Assembly (NCBI GenBank): GCA_964429745.1 | Contig: CAYSDI010000004.1 | Coordinates: forward strand, 18,168-82,167 | DNA length: 64,000 nucleotides | Reading direction: 5' to 3' | From: WGOA01 sp964429745 | GTDB taxonomy: Bacteria > Bacteroidota > Bacteroidia > Chitinophagales > BACL12 | Part shown: positions 49,887 through 58,625 of the stretch, one piece after another | Layout: the number at the start of each line of letters is the position of its first letter | How positions within the stretch are numbered: position 1 is the first letter of the stretch | Notes under the pieces: model-generated | What the model was told of the DNA's origin: nothing | The model's database searches: none | Seen by the model: only the letters and a program-made list of their open reading frames with translations | Made by a program: the position numbers and the translations under genes

Positions 49887-50639
49887 CTACCCCCCCTGGC
49901 GCTGCTTGGCAGCTTCATAAGCCAACATGCCAACCGCCACGCTGACGTTGTACGAGTCAAAATCGCCGGGCATGGGCAGTTTGACCACCAGGTCCAACTG
50001 GTCTCGAATAGCGGAACTCAACCCTTCGCCTTCTGCCCCTGCAACAATAACAAAAGGTATGGTTAGGTCTTCCTGCCAGGGAAAGTGCTCCCCTTCTGCC
50101 GCAAGGCCAATGCGCAGCAGGCCGTGTTGCTGCATCTGCTCCAGGGCCGATGACATGGTCAATTCCCGACAGACCGGAATGCTCAGCAGAGCACCGGCAG
50201 AAGCTTTGATGGCTTCGGAATTGGCCGGGGCGGCGTCGCGCATGCCTACGACTAAACCGTGCGCTCCGGCTCCGAGTGCGGTTCGGGCGATGGCGCCGAA
50301 ATTCCGGACGTCGGTGACGCTGTCCAATGCTACCAGAAAAGGGCTTGCGCCTTCTTCGTAGAGAAAGGGCAGAAGATCTTCGAGCAATTGGTAACCAATC
50401 TCGGCGGTGTAAGCCAAAACTCCTTGGTGGTTGCCGCTGGTCATGCGCGCAAGCGCTTCGCGAGGCACCGCCTGCATGGGCACCCGGAAGCGTTTGCAAA
50501 GATCCTTGAGGGCCACAATGGCTTCGCCGGTTGCGCCGCGCTGGAAAATGACCTTTTCCACCGGCGTGCCCGCTTCAAATAAGCTGAGCACCGGCTGCCG
50601 GCCAAAGACCAGGTCGTGGCGTTTACTGCGTGATACCAA
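49887..50639 (-). CDS. rlmB: 23S rRNA 2'-O-ribose methyltransferase RlmB (TrmH/SpoU family)
   Basis: 250 residues from TTG 50639. It methylates a guanosine in domain V of 23S rRNA. The N-domain begins HDLVFGRQPVLSLFEAGT. The knotted SPOUT domain holds the three motifs: LVALDSVTDVRNFGAIARTA (motif 1), PFVIVAGAEGEGLS (motif 2) and LPMPGDFDSYNVSVAVGMLAYEA (motif 3). The frame is open upstream inside the DUF2723 gene, but homology begins at this point and the TTG start gives a 17-bp overlap. No ATG is available here, so the start is the least certain part. Confidence 0.92.
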   Translation of the reverse strand: MVSRSKRHDLVFGRQPVLSLFEAGTPVEKVIFQRGATGEAIVALKDLCKRFRVPMQAVPREALARMTSGNHQGVLAYTAEIGYQLLEDLLPFLYEEGASPFLVALDSVTDVRNFGAIARTALGAGAHGLVVGMRDAAPANSEAIKASAGALLSIPVCRELTMSSALEQMQQHGLLRIGLAAEGEHFPWQEDLTIPFVIVAGAEGEGLSSAIRDQLDLVVKLPMPGDFDSYNVSVAVGMLAYEAAKQRQGG

Positions 50640-53600
50640 AGGTCTCTTGAAGCAGTTTTTGGCAGGATCCGTGGTAGTAGGGGGGCCAATAGAGCGGCAT
50701 GTTGGCTTGCCACGCGGCTGCACAGCGGTCGCGCAGGGCATTGGCTTTGTCTGGCTGTTCCAGGCTGTTGTACAGGTTGATCAGCGTGCCCGCCGCACCC
50801 AGGGTACCCAAGCGGCCGAGGCTGTTCTGGCCAGCGCACATGACTTGTCCCTGGCTGGTTGGGCCGCCGAACAAATCGCGCATGTAGATGGACTGCACAT
50901 CGCCTTCCTGTATGCCGTTCAACGTCAGCAACCATTCCAGCTCGGAGGCTACGACCTTTTCGGTTTCGGCAGCTACTTGCAGGGCTTTGTCGCGTTCACC
51001 CAGTTCAAGCAACATGTTGGCGATGCCGACCATATTCATGTCATAGGGCAGGCCCTCGGGAGGGAAAACCCTCAACATCCGGTCCAGCACCGCCACCGCT
51101 TGCTGGCGGCGCTCGGTAACCAGTGATGCCGATCCGCCCGTTTCTCCGTTTAAAGAAAGGGCGAGACTGTCGCTCATTTGGCCGAGCAGGCTCTCCAAAG
51201 CATCGGCGCGAGAGGCTTCGTTGATCAGGTCGAAGGCCAGTTGTTGGTACAGCAAGTACTTGATAGACAGCATGGCGTTGAGTGCTGAAGGATCCTTGTA
51301 AATGGGTTCTCCCTTCTCAATGCCACCATAACGAAAGTTATCCGACATAATCAGGTCGTACATGACCTGGGTATTCATGTTTTGGCTGTAGCCGACGCGT
51401 CGCCCGCTGTCGTCGGGCTTTTCGACCGGAACCAATTTGTAGCACATGCCATCGTGGCGGAAGTATTTCTCCAGACCGAGGAAGGCATCGCTTTGTACCG
51501 TCATGGCAAAGTAGATCGGGCGCTCCCAGTTATTGGCTCCGATGATGTCAAGCGTCATCAGGTCGTTTTTGTACAAGCTTTGCTTGTTCAAATTCACCGT
51601 CAATTGCGGCACCACGTAAGGCGCTTCTTCGGCCGTGACCGTGCCGTTGTCAATGACTTTCTGGCGATCAACCGGGATGCTGATTTGCCGCGTAGGCACG
51701 TAGGGATTCGGGCTTTCGCGGATGAAGGCGATGAAGCGGTTGATGTCAATGCGCTGCTCTTTGAACTTGCTCTTCTCGTCAAATTCCAGGTATACGTTAT
51801 TATCAGCCTGCACGTCTTCTTCGGTCAGCGTCATCGGAACCGGGGCGGCTTCGTTGACCGCGCGGCGAAGCGCATTGATGTACCAGTCCACCCCGAGCAA
51901 ACTCAGGTTGACAATTCGTATGTCTGTGCGCACATTTTCTACTTCCTGGGCATACCACAGCGGGTAAGTGTCGTTGTCTCCCTGGGTGAAAAGGATGGCG
52001 TTTTTGTCGCAACTGTTCAGGTAGTTGCCGGCCACATCGGTTGCAAACAAGCGATTGGAACGGTTGTGACTGCCCCAGTTTTCAAAACCCATGATGAGCG
52101 GAACAATGCCGCAAATTGCGGTCAGTGCAATGGCATGCCCCGGCTTACCGGACATTACCTGCCCGAGGCCGATGGCCATTCCCCCGAAAATTGCCGTGGC
52201 CAACAGCGAGAAGCCCAGCAACAGGACGAAGGGCATGAGTGCGTATTGCGTCAGACCGGTCAGGAACATGATGGCGGCGAAGACGGCGACCCCCGCCAGG
52301 TAAGTGGCAAGCGTTTTGCGGTCGCGGCCAATTTCCAGCAGGGCCATTACGCCCATACCCGCCCAGATGGCAAACGCGAAGAAGGCGCCGACCAAGGCGT
52401 AGTCGCGTTCCCGGGGTTCAATGGGCGGCTGGTTGGAGTTGATCAGGTTCATAACGCCCATGAAAAAGAAGAATACGAAAACCACTACGAATCCTCGCTT
52501 GTCATTGCGGTACTGCCAGACCATGCCGAGCAGACCGAGTACAAAGGGAAGGAGGTAGTATTTGTTGCGGCTGGGGTCCTGCGTTTCGGTGATCGGCAGG
52601 TTTTGCAGTTGGGGGTGTTTGGTTTTGTCAATGAATTCCAGGCCGGTGATCCAGTTGCCGTTTTTATATCCGTCGGCGAGGTAACCCTGGCGGTCGTTCT
52701 GGCGGCCCGAGAAATTCCACATGAAATAACGCCAAAACATAAAGCCAAGCTGGTAGTCAAAAAAGTAGCGGAGGTTGTCGCCGTAATTGGGAACGTAGTT
52801 GGCACCTTCGGCTTCGCTCAGGCCGAGGAAGGCGTAGTACATAGACAAATGCCGGCCCTCCGGTGAGCCCATGCGCGGAAAAAAGACTTTCTTGTTTTTT
52901 TGAACCAGGCTGGCAAGTTCGGGCGGCATTGTGGCCGGGTTCATGTTTGGATATACTGAACTAATGTCGTATACGTATTCTTTCTTTTGGCCCACTATTT
53001 TGTACTCCCCATCGGCTTTGCGGTAGATAGGTCCTGCGTCCTTAGCGCTGACCGGCCGGGCCGTGAAGTAGGTGCCCATGAGCAAGTCGCGGCTGCCGTA
53101 CTGCTCGCGTTTGAGGTAGCTCAGAAAGCTGTGCACGTCGGTGATGCCGTTCATGTTGATAGACGGCTGGGCGGCTGCGCGGATTAGCACCATGGCGTAA
53201 GAACTGAAGCCCATGAGCAAAAACACCAGGCTGAGCAATGCAGTGTTCAGCCACTGCCGGCCGTTGTTGGCCGACCAGCGGATGCCCCAGGCAATGCCGC
53301 CGAGGATAACCAGGCTGAAAAGCACGATGCCCGTCAGGAAAGGCGCGCCGAGGTCATTCACGAAGAAGACATCAATGTTGGCCGCCATGGCAATGAGGTA
53401 GTCCAGCACGAAGTACAGGATGAACACCAAAATGCCCAGCGACACCCCGGCAGCGGCCAGAATGCCCTTGGTGCTCACCGGGAAACGGCGGAAATAGTAG
53501 AGGAAAACAATGGCCGGAATGACCAGCAAACTGAGCAGGTGAACGCCGCCGGAGAGCCCGAGCATCAAGGCAATAAACAATAACCAACGATCTGCGCCGT

Positions 53601-54108
53601 GCTCATCGGCCACGCGGTCCCATTTGGTCATGGCCCAGAAGATGAGGGCGTAGAAAAATGTTGCCAAGGCGTACACTTCCGCTTCGACCGCTGAAAACCA
53701 CATGGACGTCATGAACGTGCCGATGCCAGCAGCAATCAACCCGGTGCCAATGGCGGCAGCCGTTTTAGCCGAATCCCAGTCGCCGTTGCGCACGAGCACT
53801 TTTCGGGCGAAATACGTGGTGCTCCAGAACAAGAACAGCACCGCAGCCGAACTGCTGAGCGCGGAAAAGAGGTTCATCATCACATCGGCATTGGCGCCAT
53901 TGCCACCCAGCAACGTGAACAAACGCCCTACCATAAGAAAGATCGGCGCACCGGGCGGGTGCACTACCTGCAGCTTGTACGCTGCGGAAATAAATTCACC
54001 GCAGTCCCAGAAACTGGCGGTGCCCTCCATGGTCAGTGCGTAGACCAGCGAGGCGAACAGGAAAACCAGCCAGCCGGCGATGTTGTTAGCGCGATCAAAA
54101 CCCTTCAT
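50623..54108 (-). CDS. DUF2723 / GT117-type membrane protein
   Basis: 1161 residues. The N-terminal ~550 residues carry about 12 helices with the signature MEGTASFWDCGEFISAAYKLQVVHPPGAP, the acidic first loop of GT-C transferases. A large soluble C-terminal part follows (NRLFATDVAGNYLNSCDKNAILFTQGDNDTYPLWY), ending in TPR-like helices. The family is found mainly in Bacteroidota and is linked to protein O-glycosylation (O-mannosylation-like) in the periplasm. Length and motif order are normal. It overlaps rlmB by 17 bp. A -7 box TAACTTTG lies 33 bp upstream. Confidence 0.92.
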   Translation of the reverse strand: MKGFDRANNIAGWLVFLFASLVYALTMEGTASFWDCGEFISAAYKLQVVHPPGAPIFLMVGRLFTLLGGNGANADVMMNLFSALSSSAAVLFLFWSTTYFARKVLVRNGDWDSAKTAAAIGTGLIAAGIGTFMTSMWFSAVEAEVYALATFFYALIFWAMTKWDRVADEHGADRWLLFIALMLGLSGGVHLLSLLVIPAIVFLYYFRRFPVSTKGILAAAGVSLGILVFILYFVLDYLIAMAANIDVFFVNDLGAPFLTGIVLFSLVILGGIAWGIRWSANNGRQWLNTALLSLVFLLMGFSSYAMVLIRAAAQPSINMNGITDVHSFLSYLKREQYGSRDLLMGTYFTARPVSAKDAGPIYRKADGEYKIVGQKKEYVYDISSVYPNMNPATMPPELASLVQKNKKVFFPRMGSPEGRHLSMYYAFLGLSEAEGANYVPNYGDNLRYFFDYQLGFMFWRYFMWNFSGRQNDRQGYLADGYKNGNWITGLEFIDKTKHPQLQNLPITETQDPSRNKYYLLPFVLGLLGMVWQYRNDKRGFVVVFVFFFFMGVMNLINSNQPPIEPRERDYALVGAFFAFAIWAGMGVMALLEIGRDRKTLATYLAGVAVFAAIMFLTGLTQYALMPFVLLLGFSLLATAIFGGMAIGLGQVMSGKPGHAIALTAICGIVPLIMGFENWGSHNRSNRLFATDVAGNYLNSCDKNAILFTQGDNDTYPLWYAQEVENVRTDIRIVNLSLLGVDWYINALRRAVNEAAPVPMTLTEEDVQADNNVYLEFDEKSKFKEQRIDINRFIAFIRESPNPYVPTRQISIPVDRQKVIDNGTVTAEEAPYVVPQLTVNLNKQSLYKNDLMTLDIIGANNWERPIYFAMTVQSDAFLGLEKYFRHDGMCYKLVPVEKPDDSGRRVGYSQNMNTQVMYDLIMSDNFRYGGIEKGEPIYKDPSALNAMLSIKYLLYQQLAFDLINEASRADALESLLGQMSDSLALSLNGETGGSASLVTERRQQAVAVLDRMLRVFPPEGLPYDMNMVGIANMLLELGERDKALQVAAETEKVVASELEWLLTLNGIQEGDVQSIYMRDLFGGPTSQGQVMCAGQNSLGRLGTLGAAGTLINLYNSLEQPDKANALRDRCAAAWQANMPLYWPPYYHGSCQKLLQETFGITQ

Positions 54109-54141
54109 AAAAATAGCTATAACTCCTTTTTAAAAGAAGGT

Positions 54142-54149
54142 CAAAGTTA
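54142..54149 (-). promoter_or_regulatory. Putative -7 promoter element of the DUF2723 gene
   Basis: The minus strand reads TAACTTTG, 33 bp before the ATG at 54108. Confidence 0.4.
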
Positions 54150-54250
54150 ATCGAATAAACGGGACAGGTCCGCTTTTTGGACCTGCACCATTGGCTGCGC
54201 CGTCGTACATTTAGCTCGGTTTTTGTGAATTTTTATCAACCAATCACCTT

Positions 54251-55048
54251 ATGGCGGTTATTCGGCAGGCGGTTTTGGACAACCGCGAACAATTCCGGCA
54301 GCAATTTGATATCGGCAAGCCCTATAGGAACATTGTCATTGACAATTTTCTTGCTCCGGAAGTGGCGCAGTCGCTTTACGATCACTTTCCCAAGGTGGAG
54401 GACATGCGCAAGCATTACAGCAACCTGAACGAAAAGAAGTCGGAAGGGTCCAGTTTTGATGTCTGGCACCCGGATTTTAATCAGGTCCGCCAGGCAATTA
54501 TGGGCCCTGAGTTCGTGGCCTGGATGGAGCATGTTACGGGCTTCAAGCCCCTGGAATTGCCCGATGACCACCGGGGAAGCGGCTTGCACCAGGGTACGGA
54601 CGGCAGTTATCTGGACATCCACGTCGACTTTTCCATTCACCCCATTCGCAACATTCACCGTCGCCTGAACCTGCTCATTTTCCTCAATCCGGACTGGAAA
54701 CCGGAATACGGCGGGCTGCTGGAGCTCTGGGATCCCAAGGTAGAGCGGCTGGAACACGAGATTCTGCCCTCGTTTAACCGCGCGGCCATTTTCGAATGCA
54801 ATGACGTCTCCTACCACGGCTACGACAAGATTTCCGTGCCGGAAGGGGTAACCCGAAAATCGTTTTTTGCCTACTACTACTCGCCGATTCAGGCCGATGT
54901 CAAGTACCATGACACTATTTTCAAGCCGCGTCCCTCTGATTCCAGGATGAAAAAAACCCAGACGGCGGTGAAGGAAGGCTCCAAAAACCTGATCAAAAGG
55001 TCGATTCAGCGGCTCGGGCTTAAATCCTTGTTTGAAAAATTCGAATAG
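54251..55048 (+). CDS. 2-oxoglutarate/Fe(II)-dependent oxygenase (P4H-like)
   Basis: 265 residues, no signal peptide. The jelly-roll core has the iron triad His124 and Asp126 (LDIHVDFSIH) and His189 (SYHGYD), with the co-substrate arginine Arg202 in TRKSFFAYYY. RRLNLLIFLNPDW and GGLLELWD are typical strands of prolyl-hydroxylase-type enzymes that act on proteins or glycans. A basic, helical tail (KKTQTAVKEGSKNLIKRS) ends the protein. It is divergent from the DUF2723 gene. The substrate is unknown. Confidence 0.88.
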   Translation: MAVIRQAVLDNREQFRQQFDIGKPYRNIVIDNFLAPEVAQSLYDHFPKVEDMRKHYSNLNEKKSEGSSFDVWHPDFNQVRQAIMGPEFVAWMEHVTGFKPLELPDDHRGSGLHQGTDGSYLDIHVDFSIHPIRNIHRRLNLLIFLNPDWKPEYGGLLELWDPKVERLEHEILPSFNRAAIFECNDVSYHGYDKISVPEGVTRKSFFAYYYSPIQADVKYHDTIFKPRPSDSRMKKTQTAVKEGSKNLIKRSIQRLGLKSLFEKFE

Positions 55049-55134
55049 CCGTTTCCCGGTTTAACCAGAACCGCTATTTTTGTGCTCCATTGTGCCGCCG
55101 GGTCTAAGCGGAGGTGCTGATGGGATACGCGCGC

Positions 55135-55207
55135 AGGCCCGTGGTGTAACTGGCAACACGTCTGATTTTGGTTCAGAAGAGTCTAGGTTCGAGCCCTAGC
55201 GGGCCTA
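55135..55207 (+). tRNA. tRNA-Gln (anticodon TTG)
   Basis: A 73-nt cloverleaf: acceptor AGGCCCG/CGGGCCT, anticodon stem CTGA/TCAG around the loop TTTTGGT, T arm CTAGGTTCGAGCCCTAG. The discriminator base is A. CCA is not encoded. A strong terminator follows. Confidence 0.95.
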
Positions 55208-55217
55208 CATCCTGCAT

Positions 55218-55258
55218 CCGGGGAGTCTACTAAAATAAGACTCCCCGGTTTTTTTTTG
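55218..55258 (+). terminator. Intrinsic terminator after tRNA-Gln
   Basis: An 11-bp perfect stem CCGGGGAGTCT/AGACTCCCCGG with a 9-nt loop, followed by ten T. Confidence 0.95.
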
Positions 55259-55348
55259 CCAGAACTCCTCAAAACTACAGACACCGCGTTATGCAAAATT
55301 TGGCTGCTCAAAGCGCCGAAACCCTTCGCCCGAAAGCCTTCTTTTTGT

Positions 55349-55356
55349 TATCTTTG
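55349..55356 (+). promoter_or_regulatory. Putative -7 promoter element of prs
   Basis: TATCTTTG, 17 bp before the prs ATG. No TTG at proper distance was seen; a TTCGCCCGAAA motif (55325) occupies the -33 area. Confidence 0.45.
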
Positions 55357-55373
55357 CCTTCCTTTCCAAAAAT

Positions 55374-56306
55374 ATGGTCGTTAACGACGTTAAATTGTTC
55401 TCGGGGAGCCAATCCCAGTACCTGGCAGAGAAAATCGCTGACTATTACGGTCAGCCGCTCGGCAAGGTGGTGGTGGAGCGCTTCAGCGATGGCGAGTTTC
55501 AGCCCAACCTGCTGGAATCCGTCCGGGGCAACTACGTCTTTTTGATCCAGAGCACGTTTTCGCCCACCGACAACCTTTTTGAGCTTTTGTTGATGATTGA
55601 TGCGGCCCGGCGGGCGTCTGCGCACTACATCATTGCGGTGATTCCGTTTTTTGGCATGGCCCGGCAGGACCGAAAAGACAAGCCGAGGGTGGCTATTGCC
55701 AGCAAGCTGGTGGCCAATTTGTTGGTGTCAGCAGGCACAAACCGGGTCATGACCATGGACCTGCACGCCGACCAGATCCAGGGTTTCTTTGACATTCCGG
55801 TGGATCACCTGCAATCGACGGCTGTTTTTGTGCCCTATTTGGAGAAAATGAACCTGGACAACATGGTTTTTGCTTCTCCGGACGTGGGCAGCACCAAGCG
55901 CAACCGGACCTATGCCATGCATTTCAATACTGACCTGATCATTTGCGACAAATACCGCAAGAAGGCCAATGAAGTGGCGGAGATGACGGTGATCGGCGAA
56001 GTAAAAGGCAAGGATGTGGTCATTATTGACGACATTGTGGACACAGCGGGAACGCTTTGTGCTGCAGCCGATGCGCTGATTGAAAAGGGGGCCAGCTCGG
56101 TGCGGGCCTTTGCTACCCATCCGGTTTTGTCCGGCAAAGCTTACGAACGCATTGAGAGCTCCGGGCTGCTGGAGCTCTATGTGACCGATACTATACCGCT
56201 TCGAAAGCGATCCTCCAAAATCAAGGTGGTTTCGGTGGCCAAGCTCTTTGGAAGAGCTATCCGCCATACCCACGAACACCGTTCCATCAGTTCGCTCTTC
56301 CTTTAG
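55374..56306 (+). CDS. prs: Ribose-phosphate pyrophosphokinase
   Basis: 310 residues. It makes PRPP from ribose-5-phosphate and ATP for nucleotide, histidine and tryptophan synthesis. Complete motifs: LFSGSQSQYLAEKIADYYG at the start, DNLFELLLMIDAARRASA, the signature MDLHADQIQGFFDIPVDHL, and the PRPP loop VVIIDDIVDTAGTL. ATP-site ARQDRK is present. The second palindrome copy starts on the last base of the stop codon and fills the gap to the L25 gene. Confidence 0.97.
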   Translation: MVVNDVKLFSGSQSQYLAEKIADYYGQPLGKVVVERFSDGEFQPNLLESVRGNYVFLIQSTFSPTDNLFELLLMIDAARRASAHYIIAVIPFFGMARQDRKDKPRVAIASKLVANLLVSAGTNRVMTMDLHADQIQGFFDIPVDHLQSTAVFVPYLEKMNLDNMVFASPDVGSTKRNRTYAMHFNTDLIICDKYRKKANEVAEMTVIGEVKGKDVVIIDDIVDTAGTLCAAADALIEKGASSVRAFATHPVLSGKAYERIESSGLLELYVTDTIPLRKRSSKIKVVSVAKLFGRAIRHTHEHRSISSLFL

Positions 56307-56427
56307 GGCACTTCTAAAAACCCCATATCCTGCGTTATGCCCAATTTTTTAACATCCTCCTTTACAAGAGTAAACTCCGGTGTTAAAAATTGTGCAAGCC
56401 TTGTCTCTGGGGTTTTTAGAAGCACCC
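56306..56427 (+). repeat. 122-bp palindromic repeat element, copy 2
   Basis: From GGGCACTTCT to GAAGCACCC, same orientation as copies 1 and 3. The first G is the last base of the prs stop codon TAG. The arms are AAAAACCCC/GGGGTTTTT and CAATTTTTTAACA/TGTTAAAAATTG, with a central TTTACAAGAGTAAA. Confidence 0.95.
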
Positions 56428-56493
56428 TTTACATAGGAGAGCACTATTCAACCGACCTACCCCACGAATAAACCGCTTCAACCAGCGCGCGCC

Positions 56494-57195
56494 ATGAAGA
56501 CCATGACCATCGAAGGCCAGATCCGCACCGATCTGGGAAAAAAGGCATCCAAAACGCTGCGCCGGGACGAGATCGTTCCCTGCGTGCTTTACGGTGAAGG
56601 CCAGAACATCCATTTTTCGGCACCGCTTACGGCGTTCCGCCACGTGGTGTACACCCCGGATTTTCTCAAAATTGACCTGAACCTGGATGGTGCTCATTAC
56701 GAGGCCATTATCAAGGACATTCAGTTCCATCCCGTCAAGGATGACATTACTCACGTTGATTTTCAGCAACTGAGCGAAGGCAAAATCCTGACCACCCAGT
56801 TGCCCGTTAAACTGGTGGGCTCGTCGCCTGGTGTCCGCGAAGGGGGTAAGATGAAGGTCCGCGTGCGCAAGCTCAACGTCAAAGTTGACCCGAAGTACCT
56901 GGTGGAATTCATTCCCGTAGACATTAACGATTTGCAGTTGGGCCGCTCGGTTCGCATTGGCGAATTGAAGGTGGAAGGGGTGCAAATCATGAACAGCCCT
57001 GGTATTCCGGTGGCTACTTGTGAGATTCCCCGGGCACTGCGCGGCAAGACGGCTGTGGCCGAAGTTGCTGCTCCGGTCAAAGGTGCTGCCAAAGCGGCTG
57101 CACCGGCCAAAGCGGCTGCACCTGCCAAAGCGGCTGCACCTGCCAAAGCGGCGCCCGCCAAAGCGGCGCCCGCCAAAGCTGCTCCTGGCAAGTAA
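56494..57195 (+). CDS. rplY: 50S ribosomal protein L25 (general stress protein Ctc type)
   Basis: 233 residues. The N-domain is the L25 5S-rRNA-binding fold (MTIEGQIRTDLGKKASKTLRRDEIVPCVLYG). The second is the TL5/CTC beta domain (PVKLVGSSPGVREGGKMKVRVRKLNV; EFIPVDINDLQLGRSVRIGEL). The last ~45 residues are a low-complexity tail of Ala, Pro and Lys (PAKAAAPAKAA repeats), coded by short tandem repeats and common in Bacteroidota L25. It lies between prs and pth, as in many bacteria. Confidence 0.95.
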   Translation: MKTMTIEGQIRTDLGKKASKTLRRDEIVPCVLYGEGQNIHFSAPLTAFRHVVYTPDFLKIDLNLDGAHYEAIIKDIQFHPVKDDITHVDFQQLSEGKILTTQLPVKLVGSSPGVREGGKMKVRVRKLNVKVDPKYLVEFIPVDINDLQLGRSVRIGELKVEGVQIMNSPGIPVATCEIPRALRGKTAVAEVAAPVKGAAKAAAPAKAAAPAKAAAPAKAAPAKAAPAKAAPGK

Positions 57196-57223
57196 GGAGA
57201 TATGGCCTAAAGCCTCCTGACGC

Positions 57224-57787
57224 ATGCGCTACCTCGTGGCTGGTTTGGGCAATGTGGGTTCCGAATACGCCGGCACCCGACACAACATCGGTTTCGATGT
57301 GGTGGACTTCCTGGCCCGTAAACACGAGGTGGTCTTTACCCCGGATCGGCTGGCCGATGTGGCGGAGATCAAGTACCGGGGTCGTTACCTGCGGCTTATT
57401 AAGCCTTCGACCTATATGAACCGGAGTGGCCGCGCCATCAAATATTGGATGGAGCAGGACAAAATCAGCACCGACCGCCTGTTGGTGATTGTAGACGACC
57501 TCAATTTGCCGCTCGGCAAACTTCGCATGCGAACCAAAGGCAGCGACGGGGGACACAACGGCCTCGCCGATATTCAGGCGGTATTCGGAAACAGCAATTA
57601 CGCGCGTCTTCGGGTAGGCATCGGCAGCGAGTTCTCCAAAGGAGCGCAGATAGATTTTGTGCTGGGCCGCTGGAATGCCGAAGAAAGCAAAGCGCTTGTG
57701 GAACGCCTTCCCCTGGCGGCGGAAGCGGCTTTGCGCTTTTCTGCCCAGACCGTCGGGCAGGTCATGGAATGGGCCAATGCGCAGTAG
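57224..57787 (+). CDS. pth: Peptidyl-tRNA hydrolase
   Basis: 187 residues, a complete Pth that frees tRNAs from stalled peptides. Catalytic Asn10 (LVAGLGN) and His20 (GTRHNIGFDVVDF) are present. The other motifs are PSTYMNRSGRA, VDDLNLPLGKLRMR and KGSDGGHNGL. It follows the L25 gene by 28 bp, so the two are probably cotranscribed. The third palindrome copy starts on the last base of its stop codon. Confidence 0.97.
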   Translation: MRYLVAGLGNVGSEYAGTRHNIGFDVVDFLARKHEVVFTPDRLADVAEIKYRGRYLRLIKPSTYMNRSGRAIKYWMEQDKISTDRLLVIVDDLNLPLGKLRMRTKGSDGGHNGLADIQAVFGNSNYARLRVGIGSEFSKGAQIDFVLGRWNAEESKALVERLPLAAEAALRFSAQTVGQVMEWANAQ

Positions 57788-57907
57788 GGTACTCCTAAAA
57801 ACCACAGATACTGCGTTACGCCCAATTTTTAACATCCTCATTTACAGGAGTAAACTCCGGTGTTAAAAATTGTGCAAGCCTTGTCTCTGGGGTTTTTAGA
57901 AGTACCC
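57787..57907 (+). repeat. 121-bp palindromic repeat element, copy 3
   Basis: From GGGTACTCCT to GAAGTACCC; the first G is the last base of the pth stop codon. It is the best-paired copy: outer arms GGGTACT/AGTACCC fully complementary, inner CAATTTTTAACA/TGTTAAAAATTG, centre TTTACAGGAGTAAA. Confidence 0.95.
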
Positions 57908-57956
57908 TATACCTTTAGTTTTTCTTTTAACTGTTCACCTATTGAGCTATTGACCC

Positions 57957-58625
57957 ATGACCTGTTATTGCATTGGAAGAAATTACGCAGAACACGCCGC
58001 TGAGCTGGGCAACGCGGTGCCTGATCAACCGCTGATTTTCGCCAAACCGGCTACGGCGTTGCTCCAGGACGGCAAGCCCTTCGAACTGCCGGAGTTCAGC
58101 CAGGACGTGCATTATGAAACGGAGTTGGTGCTGCGAGTTAGCCGGCGCGCGCAGCGGGTTGCCGCCACGGAGGCATGGGATTACGTGGATGCGCTGACCA
58201 TCGGGGTGGATTTTACCGCCCGCGACTTGCAAAGTGCGCTCAAGGCTAAGGGCCAACCGTGGGAAATTGCCAAGGGATTTGACGGGAGTGCGCCCATTGG
58301 GCGCTTCGTGCCCATTCCACAAGCCCTTAAGAACGAGGGAATTGCCTTCGAGGGCCGCATCAACGGTTCAAGTGTTCAACAGGGCCATACCCGCGAAATG
58401 ATCTTCCCGCTTCCGGTCTTTATGGCCTATCTTACCCGCTTCTTTACGCTGATGCCCGGCGATTTGCTGTTTACCGGCACGCCGGCAGGGGTAGGACCGG
58501 TGCAGGCGGGCGATCGCTTTGAAGGCTGGTTGTTAGAAGATGAAACGGTCAAATCGGCCGAAAAAGCCTCAGAAAAGCAACAAAAGCTGCTCGATTTCGA
58601 AATACTGGGTCATGGGCAACGGTGA
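57957..58625 (+). CDS. Fumarylacetoacetate hydrolase family protein
   Basis: 222 residues, the short single-domain FAHD1/YcgM type, which hydrolyses or decarboxylates acylpyruvates and oxaloacetate. Motifs are CIGRNYAEHAAELGN at the start, PLIFAKPATALLQDG, HYETELVLRVSRRA (metal-binding glutamates), VDFTARDLQ, KGFDGSAPIGRF and GDLLFTGTPAGVGPVQAGD. The C-terminus has a short helical extension. It overlaps the E1 gene by 14 bp, so the two are coupled; a link between acylpyruvate and 2-oxoacid metabolism is possible but not shown. Confidence 0.9.
   Translation: MTCYCIGRNYAEHAAELGNAVPDQPLIFAKPATALLQDGKPFELPEFSQDVHYETELVLRVSRRAQRVAATEAWDYVDALTIGVDFTARDLQSALKAKGQPWEIAKGFDGSAPIGRFVPIPQALKNEGIAFEGRINGSSVQQGHTREMIFPLPVFMAYLTRFFTLMPGDLLFTGTPAGVGPVQAGDRFEGWLLEDETVKSAEKASEKQQKLLDFEILGHGQR

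Noticed and set aside
51382..52866. Long plus-strand frame opposite the DUF2723 gene
   Set aside because: Antisense shadow; codon positions follow the DUF2723 gene on the minus strand.
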